Positions 1-5,192 of a stretch of 5,192 bases of DNA are shown piece by piece. The translations under genes were made by a program, and so were the position numbers. This DNA comes from Frankiales bacterium (GTDB lineage Bacteria > Actinomycetota > Actinomycetes > Mycobacteriales > SCTD01): assembly GCA_025965495.1 (NCBI GenBank), contig JAOPWW010000188.1:1-5192 (forward strand). Reading direction: 5' to 3'. Numbering within the stretch: position 1 is the stretch's first letter; each line of letters starts with the position of its first letter. The notes beneath the pieces were generated by a model. The model saw only the letters and a program-made list of their open reading frames with translations, ran no database searches and was not told where the DNA came from.

Positions 1-134
1 GCCGGCGCGGCGTGGCCGACGTCCGGATCCGCCTCGACGACCTGTACCCGGGCCGGCCCGGGCTGACGGCCGGGTTCGCCGAGGTCCAGCTGGTCACCCG
101 CGCACCACGGACGGCGGGTCGGCCAGCCCGGTGA
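1..134 (+). CDS. 3' end of an unidentified gene, possibly a uridine-kinase-like P-loop protein
   Basis: An open frame enters from the left edge (reading from base 3) and stops at TGA 132-134, giving 43 visible residues. It contains VRIRLDDLYPG followed by GLTAGFAEV. The LDDLYPG..GL pattern resembles the segment after the first beta strands in actinobacterial uridine-kinase-like P-loop ATPases, from memory only. In those proteins roughly a hundred residues normally follow, whereas here only about 27 follow the DDLYPG. The protein may therefore be truncated or frameshifted, or the resemblance may be accidental. The gene is convergent with the acyltransferase gene, whose stop lies 24 nt away. 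The end of the frame is certain only as an open frame; function is uncertain. Confidence 0.4.
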   Translation, partial: RRGVADVRIRLDDLYPGRPGLTAGFAEVQLVTRAPRTAGRPAR

Positions 135-135
135 G

Positions 136-149
136 CCCGGCGCGCCGGG
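136..149. terminator. Palindromic stem between convergent genes, candidate bidirectional terminator
   Basis: The sequence CCCGGCGCGCCGGG is a perfect 14-bp palindrome in the 24-nt space between two convergent stop codons. As RNA from either strand it can form a 5-bp all-GC stem with a CGCG loop. No U-tract follows on either side, so it is not a classic intrinsic terminator, but such stems are common at actinobacterial gene ends. The position is the main support. Confidence 0.4.
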
Positions 150-158
150 TGTCCTGAC

Positions 159-1101
<943 letters not shown>

Positions 1102-1109
<8 letters not shown>

Positions 1110-2169
1110 GGAGCGCTCCAGTCGGGGTCAGGCCGCGCGGCAGGACGCGCGACACGAGGGCCAGGGCCCGCTGCTCGAGGGCCTCGGCGTCCTCGTCGGT
1201 GAGCAGGCGGGAGCCGGCCCGGGTGGCGGCGAAGTCGTCGAAGGCCTCGGCGGTCGGGCGCGGACCCCAGCCGAGCTCGGCGTGCAGGCGGGAGACGTCG
1301 GCGACCCGGCCGTGCTCGAGGTAGCGCATCTGCTCCGGGGAGAAGTCGACGAGGCCGGCCGAGCGGAACGCCCGCGCGACGACGTTGACCAGGGGGGACG
1401 GCACCGGGAACGACGGCCGGCCGAGCCGGCGCACCCCCTGGGACAGCAGGACGATGCCGTGGCCGCCGACGTTGAAGATGCCGGGGTGCTCCTCGACGGT
1501 CGCGCGGCGGAGCACCTCGATGCCGTCGTCCTCGTGGCAGAGCTGGATGCGGGGGTCGAAGCCGAGCACCGTCGGGACGACCGGCAGGGAGAAGTACCGG
1601 GTCAGCGGCGTCTCGATCGAGGGCCCGATGAAGTTCGTGAAGCGCAGCAGGGACAGCGTGACGTCGGGGCGGCGCCGGCCGAAGCCGCGCACGTACCCCT
1701 CGACCTCGACGGCGTCCTTGGCGTAGCCCGACTTCGGCAGCGACCGCGGCTCGACGTCCTCGGTGAAGAGCGCCGGGTCGCGCGGGCTCGAGCCGTAGAT
1801 CGCGGTGGTGCTCTTCACGACGAGCTTGCGCATGCTGGGCGCCTTCTGGCACGCCGCGAGCAGCTGCATCGTGCCGATGACGTTGATCTCCTTCATCGCC
1901 GTCCGGCCCCCGGCACCGAGAGGCGTGGCGATGACGTTCATGTGCACCACGGTGTCGACCGACGCCTGCGCGATGACCTTGGCGATGAGGGGGTTGCGGA
2001 TGTCGGCCCGGACGAACTCGGTGCGGCCGAGCGCCTTCGCGGCGGCGGGCGGCGGCGGCACGGTGTCGACGCCGATGACCCGGCTGACGGTCGGGTCCTC
2101 CGCGAGGGTGGCGGCCAGGCGCGTGCCGAGGTAGCGGCTGACACCGGTCACGAGCACGACGCGACTCAT
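1102..2169 (-). CDS. NAD-dependent epimerase/dehydratase family protein (extended SDR, GalE2/Rv0501-like)
   Basis: This 355-residue Rossmann-fold protein belongs to the extended short-chain dehydrogenase family that includes sugar-nucleotide epimerases. The dinucleotide loop is VTGVSRYLG (7-15), with Arg12 where the usual TGxxGxxG has its second Gly. VDTVVHMNV (71-79), a VKSTTAIYG strand (118-126) and FTNFIGP (177-183) follow. The catalytic YxxxK is not canonical: K151 and E155 align with the usual Lys and Glu, but the position four before Lys is S147, with a Tyr only at 149. As I recall it, the M. tuberculosis homologue GalE2 (Rv0501) shares TGxxRxLG, ADIRNP and the missing Tyr, so this looks like a lineage property. 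UDP-galactose epimerase activity should therefore not be assumed. The ATG start at 2167-2169 is fixed by GGAGGAG five bases upstream. The gene overlaps the acyltransferase gene downstream, suggesting a shared lipid or envelope role. Confidence 0.9.
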
Positions 2170-2174
2170 CAGTG

Positions 2175-2181
2175 CTCCTCC
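2175..2181 (-). promoter_or_regulatory. Strong Shine-Dalgarno for the epimerase-like gene
   Basis: On the minus strand this reads GGAGGAG, five bases before the ATG at 2167-2169. It is the best ribosome binding site in the window and fixes that start. Confidence 0.75.
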
Positions 2182-2202
2182 ACGAGGTCGGGAGCGCGCA
2201 GC

Positions 2203-2216
2203 CTACCGGCCGGTAG
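2203..2216. promoter_or_regulatory. Perfect 14-bp palindrome upstream of the epimerase gene, candidate operator
   Basis: CTACCGGCCGGTAG is its own reverse complement and lies in the 68-nt gap between the DUF62 and epimerase genes, 33 bases before the epimerase ATG. A dyad with no loop is poorly suited to an RNA hairpin and is more like a protein-binding site; TetR-family operators often have the form TACCG..CGGTA. No regulator gene of that family is in the window, so the binding protein is unknown. Confidence 0.4.
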
Positions 2217-2231
2217 CCCGACCGGGTGAGT

Positions 2232-2245
2232 CCGCCCTCAGGCGG
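2232..2245 (-). terminator. Small stem-loop at the DUF62 stop codon, weak terminator candidate
   Basis: CCGCC and GGCGG flank a 4-base loop that contains the DUF62 stop codon (2238-2240). The stem is only 5 bp and no U-tract follows. It could contribute to 3'-end formation or pausing, but it may equally be chance in this GC-rich DNA. Confidence 0.2.
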
Positions 2246-3092
2246 GGCCGGCGGGGAGCAGGTCCGGGGCGGCGGCCTGCGCGACCCGGGCGAGCACGAG
2301 CGGGTCGGCCCGACGGGCCCGCAGGGTGGTCGCCGCGCTGCCCTGGTTGACGGCGACGGTGATGGTGCGGAAGGAGTCCTCGCAGACGGCGAGCCGGCCG
2401 CGCGCCACCTCGCCGTAGGTCAGCCGGAACGGCGCCCGCAGCGTCTTGCCGCCCACCCGGAGCTCGACGTCGTCGCCGACGTGCATGCCGGCCGCCTCGA
2501 GGTCCGCGGCCTGCACGTTGAGCGTGAGGTTGCCGAAGTGGTCGACCTGCGCGACCTCGCCGTGGACGTGGTCCTCGTCGACCTCGGGCGCGCGCACGGC
2601 GAGCCGCACCAGGTCGGCGGGGTCGACCTCGCTCCCGACCTGCTCCAGCGGCAGCCCCGCGGCGAGCCGGGCCGCCACGGGTGAGAACACGTCACGCCCG
2701 CGGAAGGTGCGGGCCGGCGCCGGCAGCCACAGCGACGGGTCGTCGAGGACCCGCGCCGCGACGACGCCGCCCGCCCCGGCCCAGGCCTGGCTGGTCAGCC
2801 CGTTGTCGGGCGACACGAAGGTGGACCCGTCGGCGGTGCGCACGGCGACGCCTCGCACCGGTTCGGCCCGGAACGGGTCGACGAGCGCGAGGTGGACCGC
2901 CGGAGCCGGCAGGTAGGGCACGGCGCTCGCGAGCACCGCCGCCCCCTGCTCGACGTCCTGGGCCTGCACGAGGTGCAGCACGTCGAGGACGCGCACCTCA
3001 GGGGCGGTCCGGGCGATGACGCCCTTGCACACCCCGAGGAACGCGTCCTCGACGCCGTAGTCCGACAGGAAGGTGAGCCACGCCACAGTCAC
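2238..3092 (-). CDS. DUF62 protein: SAM hydroxide adenosyltransferase / SAM-dependent halogenase family, divergent active site
   Basis: This 284-residue protein has the family's N-terminal domain (about 1-165) and C-terminal domain (about 170-284). Signatures visible are FLSDYGVEDAFLGVCKGVI (8-26), DVLHLVQAQDVEQGA (37-51), FVSPDNGL (92-99), GRDVFSPVAARLAAG (132-146), VDHFGNLTLNV (183-193) and VNQGSAATTL near the C terminus. Characterised members hydrolyse S-adenosylmethionine to adenosine and methionine using an Asp-Arg-His triad (D68, R75, H127 in the Pyrococcus protein, from memory). With a constant offset of four these fall on D72, V79 and R131: Asp is kept, Arg is absent at that place (R80 is adjacent) and His is Arg, giving TFRGRD instead of TFHGRD. 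The usual VDPGVG is VDPFRA. The extra loop of fluorinases after the first strands is absent. The start chosen is GTG 3090-3092; a second GTG lies two codons in and no clear Shine-Dalgarno separates them. It follows bS22 by 24 nt and is probably cotranscribed with it. Family membership is firm; activity is uncertain. Confidence 0.88.
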   Translation of the reverse strand: MTVAWLTFLSDYGVEDAFLGVCKGVIARTAPEVRVLDVLHLVQAQDVEQGAAVLASAVPYLPAPAVHLALVDPFRAEPVRGVAVRTADGSTFVSPDNGLTSQAWAGAGGVVAARVLDDPSLWLPAPARTFRGRDVFSPVAARLAAGLPLEQVGSEVDPADLVRLAVRAPEVDEDHVHGEVAQVDHFGNLTLNVQAADLEAAGMHVGDDVELRVGGKTLRAPFRLTYGEVARGRLAVCEDSFRTITVAVNQGSAATTLRARRADPLVLARVAQAAAPDLLPAGPA

Positions 3093-3116
3093 AACGGCGA
3101 CCGTAGCGGCTCGGGC

Positions 3117-3215
3117 CTACTTCTTGTTGCGGCGCTGGACGCGGGTCTTCTTGAGCAGCTTGCGGTGCTTCTTCTTGGCCATCCGCTTGCGGCGCTTCTT
3201 GATGACGGAACCCAC
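3117..3215 (-). CDS. 30S ribosomal protein bS22 (AURKAIP1/COX24-domain, 32 residues)
   Basis: The minus strand encodes 32 residues beginning MGSVIKKRRKRMAKKKH and ending RVQRRNKK; more than half are Lys or Arg. This matches the actinobacterial bS22 family, a tiny rRNA-binding protein of the small subunit seen in mycobacterial ribosome structures; M. tuberculosis Rv0500B is nearly identical in the first dozen residues, from memory. The start is GTG 3213-3215, supported by GAGGT seven bases upstream and by the conserved MGSVIKKRRKRM. An internal ATG at residue 12 would remove conserved sequence. All its lysine codons are AAG. It follows the helix-turn-helix gene by 85 nt, as in other actinobacteria, and precedes the DUF62 gene by 24 nt. 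Confidence 0.95.
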   Translation of the reverse strand: MGSVIKKRRKRMAKKKHRKLLKKTRVQRRNKK

Positions 3216-3252
3216 GTGGACTACCTCAGCTCAGAGTTCGGGACGACGCGCC

Positions 3253-3282
3253 AGAGTACAAGGACGGGCGTCCGGGGGTCGG
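3253..3282 (-). promoter_or_regulatory. Candidate promoter for bS22
   Basis: On the minus strand a -10-like TACTCT (3253-3258, TAnnnT form) lies 18 bases after a weak -35-like CCGACC (3277-3282). The implied transcript would start about 30 nt before the bS22 GTG. The -35 match is poor, so this rests mainly on the -10 and the position. Confidence 0.28.
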
Positions 3283-3300
3283 TGCGGGACGATCTCCGGT

Positions 3301-3507
3301 TCACCCGGTGGAGTCGAACGCCCCGCGCAGGTACTCGTTGACCGCCCGGGCGGGGACGCGGAACGACCGCCCCACGCGCACCGACGGCAGCTCGCCGCTG
3401 TGCACGAGCCGGTACACGGTCATCTTGGACACGCGCATGATGGCGGCCACCTCGGCCACCGTCATGAACGTGAGGTCGTGCAGCTCGCCGTGCGCACCAC
3501 TGGACAT
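3301..3507 (-). CDS. Small excisionase/BldC-type helix-turn-helix DNA-binding protein (Rv0500A-like)
   Basis: This 68-residue protein is a winged helix-turn-helix of the MerR/excisionase (HTH_17) class. The helices run through MTVAEVAAIMRVSKMTV (15-31), with the recognition helix near SKMTVYRLVHSG (27-38), and the wing is VRVGRSFRVP (43-52). There is no further domain, so it probably acts as a dimer or an oligomeric DNA binder like BldC, or as an accessory factor; the target is not shown by sequence. The start is ATG 3505-3507; a longer frame continues upstream with a GTG, but the extra residues look unlike protein of this family, and homologues are about this size. The Shine-Dalgarno is weak (GGTGGG about ten bases upstream). 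The position just before bS22 is conserved in actinobacteria, including M. tuberculosis Rv0500A. A 19-bp dyad in its leader could be an autoregulatory site. Confidence 0.9.
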   Translation of the reverse strand: MSSGAHGELHDLTFMTVAEVAAIMRVSKMTVYRLVHSGELPSVRVGRSFRVPARAVNEYLRGAFDSTG

Positions 3508-3566
3508 CTGCAGGACCCACCGTCTGCACGCGGCGCGGTCGGCGGCTTCCCCACCGTCGACGACGA

Positions 3567-3585
3567 TCACGCACGTGCCGCGTGA
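3567..3585. promoter_or_regulatory. 19-bp inverted repeat upstream of the HTH gene, candidate operator
   Basis: TCACGC and GCGTGA form perfect 6-bp arms around a 7-base spacer. The dyad directly abuts a candidate -10 hexamer (3585-3590), so a bound protein would cover the expected transcription start. It lies about 60 bases before the HTH gene start. The HTH protein itself is the obvious candidate binder, by inference only. Confidence 0.35.
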
Positions 3586-3590
3586 GAGTA
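3585..3590 (-). promoter_or_regulatory. Candidate -10 element for the HTH gene
   Basis: On the minus strand this reads TACTCT, the same hexamer as in the candidate bS22 promoter. No good -35 is seen 16-18 bases upstream (TGGTGG or neighbours). It lies within the 119-nt gap after the phosphatase-family gene and a stem-loop, which fits a new transcription unit. Confidence 0.25.
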
Positions 3591-3614
3591 GCGGGGCGCG
3601 TGGGACTCCACCAG

Positions 3615-3628
3615 AGCCCGACCGGGCT
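3615..3628 (-). terminator. Stem-loop at the end of the phosphatase-family gene
   Basis: AGCCCG and CGGGCT form an inverted repeat with a 2-base spacer, equivalent to a 5-bp stem with a 4-base loop as RNA. It overlaps the TAG stop codon at 3627-3629. No U-run follows. It may stabilise or end the acuC-phosphatase transcript before the HTH gene. Confidence 0.35.
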
Positions 3629-4409
3629 AGTGGCCCCAGCTCGTCAGGTGAGCGCTGAGCGGGTCGTAGAGGTGGGGCAGGACGTTGTCGTCCAGCCCGA
3701 CCGTCACCACCGGCCGGCCCTCGTCCTGGGCCACGAACAGGGCCGGGTCGTTGCAGTCGGCGAACGCCAGCGTCTCGATCCCCGCCTCGGCGGCGGCGCC
3801 GGCCCAGCCGTGGTCGGCGAACACCAGGTCGGGCGGGGCGTCGAGCGCGCCGAGGACGGCCTGCATCGGCTCGGCGAGGTGGGTGTGGAGCAGCTCGCCA
3901 CCGGCCGCGAACACGTGGACCCCGTTGACGCAGCGGACGTGGCGGGGACGCTTGCGGGTCCAGTCGTTGTCCGTCTCCCACGGCAGCGTCCAGTCCGGCG
4001 CGGTAACCAGGACCCCGGCGCCGGCGGCGCGCAGGGCCGCCACGACGGACAGGTGGATCACGAGGATCCCCGTCGGGTGGCCGGTGGCGACCAGGACGCG
4101 CTCGCGGCGCTCGGCGGCCAGGGCCAGCCGGTCACGGACGACGTCGAGGGCGGCGAGGGTCAGGTCGACGTCGATCGTGTCCTGGCCGTGGTCGAACGCG
4201 GGGTCCGGGTGCACGCCGCAGAGCCGGTGCATGACGTCGAGGACCTCGTCGCGCGTCCAGTCCGCGCGGCCCAGCGTGAGCCCGAAGTCGTACTCGCGAC
4301 GCCGGTCGAGCATCCGCTGGAAGTTGCGGAGGTTCTCCTGCCGCGAGGTGGCGACGTCGCCGCAGATCCGGGTGTCGAGCAGGTGCTGCCGCAGGGTCGG
4401 GTCAGCCAT
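3627..4409 (-). CDS. Conserved actinobacterial protein commonly named 'phosphatase', function unproven
   Basis: This 260-residue protein resembles, from memory, a Streptomyces family labelled 'phosphatase' in databases; I know of no experiment defining its substrate. Conserved-looking blocks are TRICGDVATSRQEN (13-26), GQDTID (75-80), VATGHPTGIL (107-116), HTH (175-177), ADHGWAG (198-204), FADCNDPALF (216-225), GLDDN (238-242) and YDP (248-250). Clustered Asp, His and Asn in these blocks suggest a metal- or phosphate-binding site, as inference. No signal peptide or membrane segment is seen, so it is probably cytoplasmic. The start is ATG 4407-4409, overlapping the acuC stop by 8 nt (ATGGCTGA) with no clear Shine-Dalgarno, so translation by re-initiation after acuC is likely. 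The pairing suggests a role connected to the AcuC deacetylase, but this is not demonstrated. Confidence 0.75.
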   Translation of the reverse strand: MADPTLRQHLLDTRICGDVATSRQENLRNFQRMLDRRREYDFGLTLGRADWTRDEVLDVMHRLCGVHPDPAFDHGQDTIDVDLTLAALDVVRDRLALAAERRERVLVATGHPTGILVIHLSVVAALRAAGAGVLVTAPDWTLPWETDNDWTRKRPRHVRCVNGVHVFAAGGELLHTHLAEPMQAVLGALDAPPDLVFADHGWAGAAAEAGIETLAFADCNDPALFVAQDEGRPVVTVGLDDNVLPHLYDPLSAHLTSWGH

Positions 4410-5192
4410 CGGCGTGGTCGGGGTCCAGGCCCAGGTGGGGGAAGGCGTTCCTGCGGGTCTCGGCGACCGCGCGGTCCAGGGCGTCGTCGGGGTCCCCGCT
4501 GCCGCCCTCCCAGGGCGTCCACGTGGCGGGGGTCCCGTCGGTGAGCGACGTCGGCGCCGTCTCGCCGCCCTGCTCGGCCGCGCTCGCCCGCCAGTCGCCG
4601 GGGGTGGCGCCGTCGACCGGGCCGCCGCCGGTGACCTCGGCCAGCAGGTGGGTCCAGGCGCGCGGCACGACCTGCACCGGCTCGTAGCCGCCGCCGCCGG
4701 TCACGACCCACTTGCCGCCGCACAGCTCGTGGGCCAGCTCGTGGAGCAGGCGGTAGGTGGTGCGCTGCCCGTCGACGCTGCACAGCAGGTGCGCGAGCGG
4801 GTCGAGGGCGTGGGTGTCGCAGCCGTGCTGGGTGAGCATCACCTGCGGCCGGAACGCCCGCAGGGCCGGCGGGACGACGGCGGTGAACGCGCGCAGCCAG
4901 CCGGCGTCGCCGGTGCCGGCCGGCAGGGCGACGTTGACGTTGGCGCCGAGGCCCTCGCCCGCCCCGACCTGGTCGGCCCAGCCCGTGCCGGGGAACAGGG
5001 TGCGGCCGCTCTCGTGCAGGCTGATCGTCAGCACGCGGGGGTCGTCGTAGAAGGCGGCCTCGACACCGTCGCCGTGGTGGACGTCGACGTCGACGTAGGC
5101 GATCCGGGTGGCGCCGGCCTGCAGCAGCCAGGCGATCGCGACGGCGGGGTCGTCGTAGACGCAGAAGCCGCTCGCGCGGTCACGCATGGCGT
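4402..5192 (-). CDS. acuC: Acetoin utilization protein AcuC, class I HDAC-like deacetylase (N terminus outside the window)
   Basis: The visible 262 or so residues are the C-terminal two thirds of a zinc-dependent deacetylase. In B. subtilis AcuC deacetylates and so activates acetyl-CoA synthetase. Counting from the Met at 5185-5187, zinc ligands are expected at D35 and H37 (VDVDVHHGDG) and D124 (QHGCDTHALDPL); D33 and D40 fit the charge-relay positions, and Y168 of GGGGYEP is the catalytic Tyr. The Met is not the start: upstream bases give Ala and a codon ending AC, consistent with the HHAM motif that carries the tandem catalytic histidines. RASGFCVYDDPAVAI follows, with Asp in place of the usual Asn. 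The tail after about residue 185 is low in conservation, rich in Gly, Ala, Asp and Thr. The gene ends at TGA 4402-4404 inside the start of the next gene, so the two form an operon. Confidence 0.92.
   Translation of the reverse strand, partial: AMRDRASGFCVYDDPAVAIAWLLQAGATRIAYVDVDVHHGDGVEAAFYDDPRVLTISLHESGRTLFPGTGWADQVGAGEGLGANVNVALPAGTGDAGWLRAFTAVVPPALRAFRPQVMLTQHGCDTHALDPLAHLLCSVDGQRTTYRLLHELAHELCGGKWVVTGGGGYEPVQVVPRAWTHLLAEVTGGGPVDGATPGDWRASAAEQGGETAPTSLTDGTPATWTPWEGGSGDPDDALDRAVAETRRNAFPHLGLDPDHADG

Noticed and set aside
1110..1119. A 10-bp palindrome, GGAGCGCTCC, next to the acyltransferase start
   Set aside because: It lies inside the end of the epimerase coding sequence and includes the Shine-Dalgarno; the potential hairpin would have a 3-bp stem, so a regulatory role is not supported.
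2238..3092. Reading the DUF62 protein as a fluorinase or chlorinase
   Set aside because: The loop insertion typical of fluorinases is missing and the TFRGRDVFSP block follows the hydrolase-type pattern more than the TFYSRE of fluorinase. No halometabolite gene is nearby.
3262..3273. Inverted repeat GGACG-GG-CGTCC between the HTH and bS22 genes
   Set aside because: It forms at most a 4-bp stem with a 4-base loop and no U-tract, which is expected by chance in this composition.
3301..3981. A 226-residue version of the HTH protein with a long N-terminal extension
   Set aside because: The extra part is Arg/Pro-rich, overlaps the phosphatase-family gene in another frame and is not expected from homologues, which are about 70-80 residues.
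3582..4544. A 320-codon open frame on the plus strand
   Set aside because: It lies opposite the phosphatase-family gene and the end of acuC. The translation is low-complexity Val/Gly/Arg/Asp and matches nothing I recognise.
5081..5096. A 16-bp perfect palindrome, ACGTCGACGTCGACGT
   Set aside because: It is explained by the codons for the conserved Asp-Val-Asp-Val run of the AcuC active site (GAC and GTC codons), not by a regulatory site.

Overview
This is a very GC-rich window (clearly above 70 % by eye) with GTG and ATG starts, no TTA codons noticed in the genes, and dense GC3-biased coding. That points to a high-GC actinobacterium. The 32-residue ribosomal protein bS22 beside a BldC/MerR-type helix-turn-helix protein, a GalE2-like epimerase and a PlsC-like acyltransferase is an actinobacterial signature. 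From memory, the order matches M. tuberculosis Rv0500A-Rv0500B-Rv0501-Rv0502. The genus cannot be settled from this sequence.

Layout: all complete genes lie on the minus strand, so they read from right to left. The right edge holds the C-terminal two thirds of an AcuC-type deacetylase (4402-5192), overlapping by 8 nt a conserved actinobacterial protein usually labelled 'phosphatase' (3627-4409). A 119-nt gap with a stem-loop, a candidate promoter and a 19-bp dyad precedes the small helix-turn-helix gene (3301-3507). An 85-nt gap with a second candidate promoter precedes bS22 (3117-3215), followed after 24 nt by a DUF62 (SAM hydroxide adenosyltransferase family) gene (2238-3092). A 68-nt gap with a perfect 14-bp palindrome and a strong Shine-Dalgarno leads into the epimerase-like SDR gene (1102-2169). 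That gene overlaps the lysophospholipid acyltransferase-like gene (159-1109) by 8 nt. At the left edge a plus-strand reading frame ends (1-134), convergent with the acyltransferase and separated from it by a palindromic terminator-like element.

How the genes may work together: three transcription blocks are suggested (acuC-phosphatase; HTH-bS22-DUF62; epimerase-acyltransferase), although read-through among them is possible. The themes are metabolic deacetylation, translation and SAM chemistry, and lipid or envelope modification. Most of this is conserved housekeeping, with no mobile element, CRISPR array or tRNA visible. The most interesting leads are the DUF62 protein, which lacks two of the three residues of the family's Asp-Arg-His triad, the SDR protein without a canonical YxxxK, and two dyad elements placed like operators.
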